DNA of 64,000 nt, taken from Bradyrhizobium cytisi (GTDB lineage: Bacteria; Pseudomonadota; Alphaproteobacteria; Rhizobiales; Xanthobacteraceae). Below, in pieces: positions 34,907-44,332 of the stretch. The DNA is taken from the NCBI RefSeq assembly GCF_008123515.1, contig NZ_VSSR01000037.1, positions 1 through 64,000 on the forward strand, read 5' to 3'. How positions within the stretch are numbered: the first letter of the stretch is position 1; each line of letters opens with the position of its first letter. Position numbers and translations under genes: made by a program. The notes beneath the pieces are model-generated. The model saw only the letters and a list, made by a program, of their open reading frames with translations. It made no database searches and was not told where the DNA came from.

Positions 34907-36835
34907 CTAGATCGTGACCTGCGTACCGACCTCGACCACGCGGCCGCTCGGGATCTGGAAATAGTCGGTGGCATCGTTGGCGGAGCGGCTGAGCGAGATG
35001 AACAGCCGGTCCTGCCAACGCGGCATGCCGGAATGAGCGGCGGGCTTGAGCGCCCTGCGCGACAGGAAGAACGAGGTCGACATGATGTCGAACTGCCAGC
35101 CGAGCTTGCGGGCGATCGCCAGCGCCTTCGGCACGTTGGGCGATTCCATGAAGCCGAACTTCAGCGTCACCTTGGAGAAGGTCGGGCTGATCTGCTCCAG
35201 CTTGACGCGCTCGGCCGGATCGATGCGCGGTGTCTGCGCGGTCTCGATGGTGAGAATGACATTCTTCTCGTGAAGCACTTTGTAGTGTTTCAGACTATGC
35301 ATCAGCGCGGTCGGTGCGCTCAGGGGGTCGCTGGTCAGGAATACGGCGGTACCGGGCACCCGCTGCGGCGGCCGCTTCTCCAGCATCGCCACGAGGTCGG
35401 CGAGCGGGAATTCGAGCTTTCGCGACTTCTCGAACAGCAGCCGGCTGCCGCGGCGCCACGTGTACATCATGAGGATCATGAGTGCGCCGAGCGCCAGCGG
35501 CACCCAGCCGCCCTCGAACACCTTGAGCAAATTGGCGGCCAGGAAGGTCAGGTCGAGGAACAGGAACGGCGCGATCAGGGCGGCCGCCGACCACGGCGAC
35601 CACTTCCAGGCCTTCCAGATCACCACAAATCCCATCATCCCCGTGACGACCATCGTGCCGGTCACGGAGATACCGTAGGCGGAGGCGAGCGCGCTGGAGG
35701 AGCGGAACAGCAGCACCATCATGATCACCGCGACCAGCAGCAGCTGGTTGATGCGCGGGATGAAGATCTGGCCGGAATGAGCTTCAGAGGTATGGCGAAT
35801 TTCGAATCGGGGCAGCAGCCCGAGCTGGATCGCTTGCCGCGTCAGCGAATAGGCGCCGGTGATGACGGCCTGGCTCGCGATGACGGTGGCGGCCGTGGCC
35901 AGCACGACCATGCAGCCGCGAATAATGCCTTGCGGGAAGAGCTGGAAGAACGGGCTCTCGATCGCGCCGGGATCGCCGAGGACGAGAGCGCCCTGCCCCA
36001 GATAATTCAGCGCCAGCGACGGCAGCACGATGAAGAGCCAGGCGGTCTGGATCGGCCGCTTGCCGAAATGGCCGAGATCGGCATAGAGCGCCTCGGCGCC
36101 TGTAACGGCCAGGAACACGGCACCCAGCGTCACGAAGCCGATGATGCCGTGGTGGAACATGAAGGACACCGCATAGAACGGGTTCAGCGCCAACAGCACC
36201 TGCGGCTGCTCGATGATCGGATGGATCGCCGCGACCGCGATCACCGCGAACCAGACGCACATCACGGGTCCGAAGAACGCCGCAACGCGGGCGGTGCCGC
36301 GCGATTGCACGGCGAACAGGACGACCAAGATCACCACGGTCAGCGGAACGATATAGGGCTCGAACCTCAGCGTGACGTCCTTCATGCCTTCGAGGGCCGA
36401 CAGCACCGAGACCGCCGGCGTGATCACGGCATCGCCGTAGAACAAGGCGCCGGAGATGATGCCGAGCAGGACGATGGTCGCCCCGCCGGTGCCGACAGCG
36501 CGCTGGGCCAGCGCCATCAAGGCCAGCGTGCCGCCCTCGCCGTTGTTGTCGGCACGGAGCAGGATCACGACGTATTTGAGCGTCACCACGACGATCAGCG
36601 CCCACAGGATCAGGGACACCACGCCGAGAACAGCCGCCGACGTTGGCGCGCCTTCCGCGCCCGAGGCCGCCATCACCGCCTCGCGGAACGCGTAGAGCGG
36701 GCTGGTGCCGATGTCGCCGTAGACCACGCCGATGCTGCCGAGCGTGAGCGCACCGAAACCGGCGGTAGTGTGGGCGTCGCCATGCCCATTGGCCGCCGCC
36801 GTTTCCGGGGCGGGAACTGCTACGTCACTTGTCAT
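34907..36835 (-). CDS. kup: Kup-type potassium uptake protein (copy 1)
   Basis: A 642-residue K+/H+ symporter of the KUP/HAK/KT family. The signature GDIGTSPLYAF is near residues 40-50, about 12 membrane helices follow, and a cytoplasmic C-terminal domain ends in GRVVEVGTQVTI. It is the downstream copy of a tandem pair, with 155 bp between the genes. It differs from copy 2 mainly in the N terminus (an alanine- and histidine-rich stretch) and scattered loops. KUP proteins give medium-to-high-affinity K+ uptake, often at low pH. Confidence 0.92.
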   Translation of the reverse strand: MTSDVAVPAPETAAANGHGDAHTTAGFGALTLGSIGVVYGDIGTSPLYAFREAVMAASGAEGAPTSAAVLGVVSLILWALIVVVTLKYVVILLRADNNGEGGTLALMALAQRAVGTGGATIVLLGIISGALFYGDAVITPAVSVLSALEGMKDVTLRFEPYIVPLTVVILVVLFAVQSRGTARVAAFFGPVMCVWFAVIAVAAIHPIIEQPQVLLALNPFYAVSFMFHHGIIGFVTLGAVFLAVTGAEALYADLGHFGKRPIQTAWLFIVLPSLALNYLGQGALVLGDPGAIESPFFQLFPQGIIRGCMVVLATAATVIASQAVITGAYSLTRQAIQLGLLPRFEIRHTSEAHSGQIFIPRINQLLLVAVIMMVLLFRSSSALASAYGISVTGTMVVTGMMGFVVIWKAWKWSPWSAAALIAPFLFLDLTFLAANLLKVFEGGWVPLALGALMILMMYTWRRGSRLLFEKSRKLEFPLADLVAMLEKRPPQRVPGTAVFLTSDPLSAPTALMHSLKHYKVLHEKNVILTIETAQTPRIDPAERVKLEQISPTFSKVTLKFGFMESPNVPKALAIARKLGWQFDIMSTSFFLSRRALKPAAHSGMPRWQDRLFISLSRSANDATDYFQIPSGRVVEVGTQVTI

Positions 36836-36990
36836 GGGAGAGCCTGGTGGCCTCTAAAAATGCTTCACTGCACAATGGCGGAGGAGCGCGCGCGGCTTAT
36901 AGTCCTGCGCTGGTGGCATAGCCTAGCCCGATTTTGGGCCCTTGGCATGCAAATCCGCATGGGTCCGCCAATTGCGTCCCTATGGAAGGC

Positions 36991-38889
36991 TCAAATGGTG
37001 ACTTGGGTTCCGACTTCAACCACCCGCCCGGTCGGAATCTGGAAATAGTCGGTGGCATCGTTGGCTGAGCGGCTGAGCGCGATGAACAGGTGATCCTGCC
37101 AGAGCGGCATGCCCGACTGCGCCGACGCCTTCAGCGAGCGCCGAGACACGAAGAACGACGTCGACATGATGTCGAACTGCCAGCCCTGCTTGCGCGCAAT
37201 CGCGAGCGCCTTGGGCACGTTCGGTTGCTCCATGAAGCCGAAGCGCAGCCGGACCTTGGAGAACTTCTCGCTGATCTTCTCCATCTTGAAGCGCTCGGAG
37301 AGATCGACCCGCGGCGTGTGCGCGGTCTCGATGGTCAGGATCACGTTGTGCTCGTGCAGCACCTTGTTGTGCTTGAGATTGTGCAGGAGCGCGGTCGGCA
37401 CGAAGGCGGGATCGCTGGTCAAAAACACCGCCGTGCCCTTGACGATGTGCGGCGGCCGCTTCTCCAGGCTGCGGATCAGATCGTCCAGCGGCACCTCGAT
37501 CCGGCGCGTCTTCTGGATCAGAATTCCCGAGCCGCGCCGCCAGGTCCAGATCGTCCCTGCCATCGCCGCACCGAACAGCAGCGGCACCCAGGCGCCTTCG
37601 AGCAGCTTCAGCAGGTTGGCGCTGAAGAAGGTCATGTCGACCATGACGAAGGGCAGGATCACGACCGCGGCCGTCGCCGCGCGCCAGTTCCACAATTTCC
37701 AGATCACCACAAAACCCATGATGCCGTCGGCGACCATGGTGGTGGAGACCGCGATGCCATAGGCCGAAGCCAGATTGCTGGGCGTGTGGAACAAGAGCAC
37801 CAGCAGCATCACGCCGATCAGCAGCAGCCGATTGACGCGCGGCAAATAGATCTGGCCGGCATGGGACTCGGAGGTGTAGCGCACCTCGAAGCGCGGCAGG
37901 AGGCCGAGCTGCACCGCCTGATAGACCAGCGAATAGGCGCCGGTGATCACCGCCTGGCTCGCGATCACGGTGGCCGCGGTTGCAAGGCCGACCAGCGGCA
38001 GCAACAGATGCTCCGGCACCATGCGATAGAACGAATGCTCGATCGCGCTTGGATCGGACAGCACCAGTGCGCCCTGCCCGAAATAGTTGATCAGCAGCGA
38101 CGGCAGCACGAAAAACATCCAGGCCGACTGGATCGGCTTGCGGCCGAAATGGCCAAGGTCGGCATAGAGCGCCTCGCCACCGGTTACGGCGAGGAAAACC
38201 GCGCCGAGCGTCACCAGGCCGATCGTGCCGTGCGACAGCAGGAATTGGAACGCATAATAGGGATTGATCGCGGCCAGCACGGACGGATCGTCGGCGATGT
38301 GAATGACGCCCAGCACCGCCAGGACGGTGAACCAGATGACCATCACCGGCCCGAAGGCCGAGGCCACCAGCGCGGTCCCCTTGCTCTGGACCGCGAACAG
38401 CAGCACCAGGATCAGCACCGTCAGCGGCACGACATAGTGCTCGAACGCCGGCGTCGCGAGCTTGAGGCCGTCGACCGCCGACAGTACCGAGATCGCCGGC
38501 GTGATCATGGAATCGCCGATGAACATGGAAGCGCCGACCACGCCGAGCGCGAGCAGGAACCAGCTCCGCCGCCCCAGCGCGCGTTGGCCGAGCGCCATCA
38601 GCGAGAGGGTGCCGCCCTCCCCGTTATTGTCGGCCCGCAGCAGCAGCAGGACATATTTGGCGGTGACGACGATCAGAAGCGCCCACAGGATCAGCGAGAG
38701 CACGCCGAGCACCATGATCCGCGTCACCGGCTCGCCATGGGCCGCGCCCCTGACCGCCTCGTGGAACGCGTAAAGTGGCGAGGTGCCGATGTCGCCGAAG
38801 ACGACACCGATGCTCCCGAGCGTGAGGGACCAAAAGCCGGAGGTGACCGGCCCTTCCTGGGTCTCGGTCGATGTGATGCTCGCCGTCAT
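36991..38889 (-). CDS. kup: Kup-type potassium uptake protein (copy 2)
   Basis: A 632-residue KUP transporter that aligns with the neighbouring copy over its whole length. It shares GDIGTSPLYAF, LLRADNNGEGGTL, GEALYADLGHFG, ITGAYSL and the identical last motif GRVVEVGTQVTI. The two arose by tandem duplication. Both appear intact, so they are likely to differ in affinity or regulation rather than one being dead. Confidence 0.92.
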   Translation of the reverse strand: MTASITSTETQEGPVTSGFWSLTLGSIGVVFGDIGTSPLYAFHEAVRGAAHGEPVTRIMVLGVLSLILWALLIVVTAKYVLLLLRADNNGEGGTLSLMALGQRALGRRSWFLLALGVVGASMFIGDSMITPAISVLSAVDGLKLATPAFEHYVVPLTVLILVLLFAVQSKGTALVASAFGPVMVIWFTVLAVLGVIHIADDPSVLAAINPYYAFQFLLSHGTIGLVTLGAVFLAVTGGEALYADLGHFGRKPIQSAWMFFVLPSLLINYFGQGALVLSDPSAIEHSFYRMVPEHLLLPLVGLATAATVIASQAVITGAYSLVYQAVQLGLLPRFEVRYTSESHAGQIYLPRVNRLLLIGVMLLVLLFHTPSNLASAYGIAVSTTMVADGIMGFVVIWKLWNWRAATAAVVILPFVMVDMTFFSANLLKLLEGAWVPLLFGAAMAGTIWTWRRGSGILIQKTRRIEVPLDDLIRSLEKRPPHIVKGTAVFLTSDPAFVPTALLHNLKHNKVLHEHNVILTIETAHTPRVDLSERFKMEKISEKFSKVRLRFGFMEQPNVPKALAIARKQGWQFDIMSTSFFVSRRSLKASAQSGMPLWQDHLFIALSRSANDATDYFQIPTGRVVEVGTQVTI

Positions 38890-39062
38890 GAGGGTGGAAA
38901 ACGCTTCGTCCCTGGAATTGATCCGGCGCCTTTTGAAGCTTCCGGCGCGCCTGTCAATCGGCCCCCCACCATAGCAGGCGCGGAGCGAGATGCTGTAATG
39001 GCGCGGCCACGTTCGTCGTCTTCGCGACGAATAGCCTCAGGTAAAATGGTAGCGCAAGAGGT

Positions 39063-39890
39063 TTAGGGCTTCAAGTTCGGCGGCAGCGGCGGATCCTCTC
39101 GCATCAAGGTGATGGTGACGCGGCGGTTCGCCGCCAGCGACGGATCGTCCGGGAACAGCGGCTGCGTGTCCGCCTTGCCGGAGACGGCGAAGATATGCGA
39201 CGGCGGCAGGCCCTCGCGCTCGAGGATCTGGCGCACGGCGTTGGCGCGGTCAGCCGACAGGTCGAAGGCACCGTAGTCGCTGCGGGTCGGCACGAAGCCG
39301 GCCGCAGTGTGGCCGGCGATCGAGACGCGCAAGGGGGTCGCCTTGAGGGGCACCGCGAGCTTCTCGATCAGGCGGCGGGTGCGGTCGTAGGGCACCTTGG
39401 AGCCGTCCGCGAACATCGAGCGGCCGTCCTGGTCGACGATCTCGAGATTGAGGCCCTGCTTGGTCTCCTCGAACATGATGTGCTTGGACATCTCGGTCAG
39501 CTCCGGCAGGTCCTGCAAGGCCTGTCGCAGCGAGGCAGCGGCGAGCGCGAAGTTGCGGTCGACCTTGATCTTGGCGCCGGACGTCTTGTCGCGATCCTCC
39601 TGGTCCGGTGTCGGCGTGTTGGAGGCCTCCTCAGGCTGGATGTGGTCGACGTTCTTCAGCCGCGCGCGGGTCGGCAGGCCGTCGGATTCGATGATGCCGG
39701 CGTAGCGCGCTTCGCTCTGGACGCCGAAGGCCTCGCGCATGGAGCCTGCGACGATCTTCAGCTTGTTGGCGTCCTGGGTGGAGAATGCGACCAGCATCAC
39801 GAAAAACGCCAGCAGCAACGCCATCAGATCCGCAAACGTCACGAACCAGCCATGGCCGCCATGTGCTTCTTCGCGTTTTTTCTTTGCCAT
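39063..39890 (-). CDS. motB: flagellar motor stator protein MotB (OmpA family)
   Basis: A 275-residue protein. One N-terminal membrane helix has GHGWFVTFADLMALLLAFFV, in which the aspartate matches the proton-carrying residue of MotB. A linker and a C-terminal OmpA-type peptidoglycan-binding domain follow (FDLSADRANAVRQIL, NRRVTITLM). With MotA it forms the stator channel anchored to the cell wall. It lies 23 bp downstream of motA. No other flagellar genes are in the window, so this is a detached stator locus. Confidence 0.9.
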   Translation of the reverse strand: MAKKKREEAHGGHGWFVTFADLMALLLAFFVMLVAFSTQDANKLKIVAGSMREAFGVQSEARYAGIIESDGLPTRARLKNVDHIQPEEASNTPTPDQEDRDKTSGAKIKVDRNFALAAASLRQALQDLPELTEMSKHIMFEETKQGLNLEIVDQDGRSMFADGSKVPYDRTRRLIEKLAVPLKATPLRVSIAGHTAAGFVPTRSDYGAFDLSADRANAVRQILEREGLPPSHIFAVSGKADTQPLFPDDPSLAANRRVTITLMREDPPLPPNLKP

Positions 39891-39913
39891 CGGTCAGGTC
39901 CCGACGTCCGGCG

Positions 39914-40687
39914 TTACGCCGGAACCGGCTCGCCTTCGGCGTGGCGGTGCTTCTCGGGCAGATAGGCCAGAAGCATTTCGCGCACCAAAGTCGGGCTCTT
40001 GGAGTCGCGAATCATCAGAATGCCGTCGATGATCAGCGTGCGATTGGTTTCCTCGTCGATCAGCTTGCCATGCAGCTTATCAGCGATCGGCAGGCAGAGC
40101 AGGTTCGCTACCAACGCACCATAGAGAGTTGCCAGCAGGGCGGTCGCCATGAACGGGCCGAGCTTCGAGGGATCCGACATGTTCGAAAACATCTGCACCA
40201 TGCCGATCAGCGTCCCGATCATGCCGAATGCAGGCGCGCAGTCGCCGACGGCGCGGTAGATCTTGCTGCCTTCGTTGAGATGCAACAGGAAATTGTCGCG
40301 ATCGCGCTCCAGATTATCCCTGATGAAATCGAGATCGTAGCCGTCGGCGACGTAGCGGATGCCCTTGGCGAGGAACGGCTCGTCGGTCTCGACCTTTTCC
40401 AGGCCGACCGGGCCCTGCTTGCGCGCGATCTCGGCGATGCGGGCGAGCTCGTCGACGAGATCATGGGCCGACAGACGGCTCATCGTGAAGGCGAACTTGG
40501 CGCCAAGCGGCAGGCCGTGCATCAGCGCCGAGAGCGGAAAGCGGATCATGGTCGCTGCGGCCGATCCTCCGAAGATGATGATCATCGCATGATCGCTGAT
40601 GAACATGTGCAGATCGCCGCCGAGAAACACCATCGTCGCGATGACGATCATGCCCGCCAAGAGGCCGGCGCCCGTCATAATATCCAT
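39914..40687 (-). CDS. motA: flagellar motor stator protein MotA
   Basis: A 257-residue MotA/PomA-type protein with four membrane segments. It has the cytoplasmic loop ARIAEIARKQGPVGLE and the conserved DCAPAFGMIGTLIGMVQMF and ATALLATLYGALVANLLCLPIA helices. ATG 40687 is preceded by GGAG; a TTG four codons earlier is not favoured. It is transcribed with motB. Confidence 0.9.
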   Translation of the reverse strand: MDIMTGAGLLAGMIVIATMVFLGGDLHMFISDHAMIIIFGGSAAATMIRFPLSALMHGLPLGAKFAFTMSRLSAHDLVDELARIAEIARKQGPVGLEKVETDEPFLAKGIRYVADGYDLDFIRDNLERDRDNFLLHLNEGSKIYRAVGDCAPAFGMIGTLIGMVQMFSNMSDPSKLGPFMATALLATLYGALVANLLCLPIADKLHGKLIDEETNRTLIIDGILMIRDSKSPTLVREMLLAYLPEKHRHAEGEPVPA

Positions 40688-40900
40688 GGGAGTCTCCAAA
40701 GCGAACGCAACAACGGCCGTCCTGGCCGGTGGCGCGGTCCAACCCCGAACCGCATCGGAAACCCTAAAGACCCGCCCTTAAAGCCGCGTAAAGGTTAAGT
40801 TCAGCCGATGCGACGGAGCGGCGCGGTGCGCGGAAATGACGGCGGCTTTGCCGTTCTGCGACACCAATCTCAACGTTCTGCTAACCATGAATGAGGCGCG

Positions 40901-41725
40901 TCAGGACGACAGTCCTGTCAGCTCCAGGCTGAGCGCGCGCAGGCGCCTGCGCGCATCGGCGTCATAGGCCTGCGGATTGGCGCGCGCCTCGTTCATGCCG
41001 TTGAAGAACAGGCCGCTCTTGCCCGCGACATCGTCGCCCTGGACCAGATGCAGGATGGCAGCACCACCTTGCTCCACCGTCGACATCGGCGTGATGCCGC
41101 CGGCGCGTACCATCGTGGTGTTCATATAGGTCGCCGGATGCAACGAATTCACGGTGATGCCGACGTCCTTGAGCTCGGCCGCGAGATCGATGGTGAACAT
41201 AATCTGCGACAGCTTGCTCTGCGCATAGGCGCGCGAGCCGCTGTAGCCCTTCGTGATCATGACGTCGTCGAAATCGATCGGATGCTGGCCGAGCGACACG
41301 ACATTGACGATGCGCGAGGGCGGGGCGACTTTCAGCAACGGCAGCAGCAGATGGACGAGCAGAAAACCCGAGAGATAGTTCACGGCAAAGCGCAGTTCGT
41401 GACCGTCGCGGCTCTCCTGACGCTGCGGACCGCCGTTCTGCGAGCCGATGCCGGCATTGCTGACGAAGACGTCGAGACGCTGATGATCGCGCGTCACGGC
41501 GTCGGCGAGCGCGCGCGTACCTGCCATCGACGACAGATCGGCTTGATAGAAAGTCGGCGCAGTGTGGCCGGCCTTCACGATCTCGTCGATCAGTGATTTT
41601 GCACGCTCGTCACTCCGGCCATGGATCAGAACGCGTGCGCCCTCGGCGGCAAGGCGGCTTGCGACATAGCGCCCGACACCATCGGTCGAGCCTGTGATCA
41701 GAACCGTCTTGCCGCGCATGTCCAT
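40901..41725 (-). CDS. short-chain dehydrogenase/reductase
   Basis: A 274-residue SDR. The cofactor motif is TGSTDGVGR (near residue 11) and the NAG strand is VSNAGIGSQNGG. The catalytic YxxxK is YAQSKLSQ, with the serine in VNVVSLGQHP. The sequence with SLHPATYMNT and an extended C terminus resembles retinol dehydrogenase/WW-domain oxidoreductase-like SDRs. The gene follows the RraA-like gene by 15 bp, so the pair may act on the same metabolite. The substrate is unknown. Confidence 0.85.
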   Translation of the reverse strand: MDMRGKTVLITGSTDGVGRYVASRLAAEGARVLIHGRSDERAKSLIDEIVKAGHTAPTFYQADLSSMAGTRALADAVTRDHQRLDVFVSNAGIGSQNGGPQRQESRDGHELRFAVNYLSGFLLVHLLLPLLKVAPPSRIVNVVSLGQHPIDFDDVMITKGYSGSRAYAQSKLSQIMFTIDLAAELKDVGITVNSLHPATYMNTTMVRAGGITPMSTVEQGGAAILHLVQGDDVAGKSGLFFNGMNEARANPQAYDADARRRLRALSLELTGLSS

Positions 41726-41740
41726 GGAGCTACTCCGAGA

Positions 41741-42460
41741 TTAGTGGATCTCCGCCGAGCGCTTCAGCGCGGCCTTGAGCTTCTCCAGGGAGAAGTCCGG
41801 GCTGCGTGCGATCTCGAGGATCGGCGTCTCGCGGCGGCCGCAGAGTTCGGCGGCCTCGGGGAGCTTCGCGGCAATGTCGAGCGGGATCACGATGGCGCCA
41901 TGCTGGTCGGCGTGGATCAGATCGTCGGACTTCACGGTCATGCCGGCGACGCGCACCTCGCCGCCAAAGCTCTCCGCGTGCACCCATGCATGCGACGGGC
42001 CGATCGAGCCCGCGAGCGCCTGGAAGCCCGGGGCCCATTGCGGGATGTCGCGGATCGAGCCGTCGGTGATGACGCCGAGGCAGCCGAGCGCCTTGTGCAC
42101 GTTGCTCTGCACCTCGCCCCAGAACGCGCCGTAGCCGGCGTCGGGACCGTCGATGTCCTGGATCACCGAGACGCGCGGCCCGTGGCCGGTGCCGACATAT
42201 TCGTAATATTCGATGCGGCGCTTCGACTGTTCTTCGGCCGGCAGCGACGATTTCAACACCGAGCGGATTGCGACGGTGCGGGCGTAACCGACGATCGGCG
42301 GCAAATCCGGGAACGGGCAGACCAGCTGCTTGGTGGTGTAGCCGATCAGGCGGCGCTCGGGCGCCACGATCTCCATGGCGTTGCAGATCGTCGGCGTGTC
42401 GTAGCGGCCCAGCGCTTCGAGGACGGAAGCGGGCAGCGGCCCGGTCGCGGTATTGGTCAC
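41741..42460 (-). CDS. RraA-like (HMG/CHA aldolase family) protein
   Basis: A 239-residue protein of the RraA/4-hydroxy-4-methyl-2-oxoglutarate aldolase family (COG0684). The active-site segment GVITDGSIRDIPQ supplies the family's arginine and aspartate, and DLIHADQHGAIVIP the second conserved block. Members are retro-aldolases, decarboxylases, or RNase E inhibitors of the RraA type. The start is GTG 42460, with GGGAGA upstream. It is co-transcribed with an SDR gene, which favours a metabolic rather than RNA-related role. Confidence 0.82.
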   Translation of the reverse strand: MTNTATGPLPASVLEALGRYDTPTICNAMEIVAPERRLIGYTTKQLVCPFPDLPPIVGYARTVAIRSVLKSSLPAEEQSKRRIEYYEYVGTGHGPRVSVIQDIDGPDAGYGAFWGEVQSNVHKALGCLGVITDGSIRDIPQWAPGFQALAGSIGPSHAWVHAESFGGEVRVAGMTVKSDDLIHADQHGAIVIPLDIAAKLPEAAELCGRRETPILEIARSPDFSLEKLKAALKRSAEIH

Positions 42461-42580
42461 GGCGTTATCTCCCAGATTGGCGGCTGATTGACGCGATGCC
42501 GCCGTCACAGGGCGATATAGCCGAGATCGGGTCTCAACCCAACTCGGGCGCACTCATGGCAGATATCCGCGCGCGATCGC

Positions 42581-43462
42581 TCAGTGCAGCCGTCCGGGCC
42601 GGTCGTCGTCGTGTGGCGGCTCGGACAGGCTTGCCATTGTCGGCGCCGAGGGCGGCGACGAGACCTCGCTCCCCGCAGGGGCGATGGCTTCCATCGCACG
42701 CGCCTGGTCGCGATAGGATTTGTAGCCGAGCGGCAGGCCAAGCAGATAGAGTACCGTGCCGATCGAGAGCACGTGCCAGGGATAGGCGATCACAAGCGCG
42801 ATGAAGAAGATCACCGCGACGAACGCCGGCAGCACCAGCTCCGGCGGCACGCGCATCCGCTTGGTCTTGCCGGAGAACACCGGCAGGCGCGAGACCATCA
42901 GGAAGGCAATCAGGAGCGTATAGGCCGCTGTCACCGCCGCCGGTGCGCGACCGAGATCGAGGAAGGCGACGTAGATCGGCAGCAGCACGGTGATAGCGCC
43001 GGCCGGCGCGGGCACGCCGGTGAAAAAATTGGCGGCGAAAGCGGGCTTGTTCGGATCGTCCATGGTGGCGTTGAAGCGCGCGAGCCGCAAGCCGCCGGAG
43101 ATCGCAAACACCATGGCGGCGATCCAGCCGGCATTGCCGAGCTCGTGCAGCTGCCAGAAGTACAGCATCAGGCCGGGCGCGACGCCGAAATTGACGAAGT
43201 CGGCAAGGCTGTCGAGCTCGGCACCGAATTTGGACTGCCCCTTGATCAGGCGCGCGACGCGGCCGTCGATGCCGTCGAGCGCGGCCGCGAACACGATGGC
43301 GTAGACGGCGAGCGACATACGCCCCTCGATCGAGAGCCGGATCGAGGTCAGGCCGGCGCAGATCGCCAGCAGCGTGATGACGTTGGGCACCAGCATCCGC
43401 ACCGGGATCGGGCGGAACCGCCGGCGGCGAACATCGGGATCTCTGTAGTCGTAGGGCGTCAT
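42581..43462 (-). CDS. pssA: CDP-diacylglycerol-serine O-phosphatidyltransferase
   Basis: A 293-residue membrane enzyme of the CDP-alcohol phosphatidyltransferase family. The catalytic motif DG-x2-AR-x8-G-x3-D-x3-D is visible as DGIDGRVARLIKGQSKFGAE followed by LDSLAD. About seven hydrophobic segments are present. It makes phosphatidylserine, the precursor that Psd decarboxylates. ATG 43462 precedes the arginine-rich start RRRRFRPIPVRMLVPN. It is 87 bp downstream of psd on the same strand. The product PS/PE route supports membrane PE, important for symbiotic rhizobia. Confidence 0.92.
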   Translation of the reverse strand: MTPYDYRDPDVRRRRFRPIPVRMLVPNVITLLAICAGLTSIRLSIEGRMSLAVYAIVFAAALDGIDGRVARLIKGQSKFGAELDSLADFVNFGVAPGLMLYFWQLHELGNAGWIAAMVFAISGGLRLARFNATMDDPNKPAFAANFFTGVPAPAGAITVLLPIYVAFLDLGRAPAAVTAAYTLLIAFLMVSRLPVFSGKTKRMRVPPELVLPAFVAVIFFIALVIAYPWHVLSIGTVLYLLGLPLGYKSYRDQARAMEAIAPAGSEVSSPPSAPTMASLSEPPHDDDRPGRLH

Positions 43463-43549
43463 TGGCGCGTCCTCACCTGCAGGCGAGATATAGCAAGCCA
43501 TTTCCCCCTCCGCCATTGCGGCGGAAGGCCCCCGACAGCGGCTTCTTGG

Positions 43550-44248
43550 TTAATTGGCGCGATAGGAGCGGTTCGGGTCGTCTCCGGTGAGATCGGCCAG
43601 GATGGTCTCGCCGGCGATCGCCGTCTGCCCTTCCGAGACCAGCGCCTTGGTGCCGACTGGCAGGTAGACGTCGAGCCGCGAGCCGAAGCGGATCAGGCCG
43701 AACCGCTCACCGGCGCCGACCGCCTGCCCTTCCCTAACGAAGCACACGATGCGCTTGGCGATGAGACCAGCGATCTGGATCACGCCGATACGGCCCTGCG
43801 GCGTCGAGATCACCAGCGAATTGCGCTCATTGTCCTCGCTCGCCTTGTCGAGCTCGGCATTGATGAACAGGCCCGGCCGATAGGCGATGCGGTCCACCCT
43901 GCCCGCCACCGGGCTGCGGTTCACATGGCAGTTGAACACGCTCATGAAGACCGAGATGCGCGGCAGCGGACGGTCGCCGAGCCCGAGCTCGGCCGGCGGC
44001 AGCGCCATGGTGATCATCGAGACACGGCCGTCGGCGGGCGACACCACGAGCCCGTCGCGCACCGGCGTCACGCGCACGGGATCGCGGAAGAACAGCGCGC
44101 ACCATACGGTGAGGATGGTGCCGATCCACCCCAGCGGCGACCACAGCCAGAACAGGACGAGGCTTGCCAGCGCAAAGCCGCCGATGAAGGGATAGCCCTC
44201 TTTGTGGATCGGCGGGATCTGACGCTGGATCGAATCGAGAATGGACAT
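43550..44248 (-). CDS. psd: phosphatidylserine decarboxylase proenzyme
   Basis: A 232-residue PSD of the short alphaproteobacterial type. The self-cleavage serine that becomes the pyruvoyl group is in RFGSRLDVYLP (near residue 195), and the HVNRSPVAGRVDRI block supplies the catalytic histidine region. The N terminus has two hydrophobic stretches (FALASLVLFWLWSPLGWI). It converts phosphatidylserine to phosphatidylethanolamine. It is upstream of pssA in the same operon. Confidence 0.92.
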   Translation of the reverse strand: MSILDSIQRQIPPIHKEGYPFIGGFALASLVLFWLWSPLGWIGTILTVWCALFFRDPVRVTPVRDGLVVSPADGRVSMITMALPPAELGLGDRPLPRISVFMSVFNCHVNRSPVAGRVDRIAYRPGLFINAELDKASEDNERNSLVISTPQGRIGVIQIAGLIAKRIVCFVREGQAVGAGERFGLIRFGSRLDVYLPVGTKALVSEGQTAIAGETILADLTGDDPNRSYRAN

Positions 44249-44332
44249 CGCTATCTGCCGCTCAGGGGTTGATGGCGCGGGTCGTCTCGCGCACCGGGGT
44301 TGTTTAGGCCAGAGTTGGGATCGGAGACAAGC

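Noticed and set aside
34232..37048. 938-codon frame on the plus strand across the kup region
   Set aside because: It lies antisense to the rhodanese and aminotransferase 5' region and the whole of kup, is rich in H, R, D and Q as GC-rich shadows are, and shows no domain.
37090..39066. 658-codon plus-strand frame opposite kup copy 2
   Set aside because: Same shadow pattern as its neighbour; it merely mirrors the real kup codons in the opposite strand.
42584..44272. 562-codon plus-strand frame opposite pssA and psd
   Set aside because: Spans two genuine genes on the other strand and the gap between them; no recognisable protein features.
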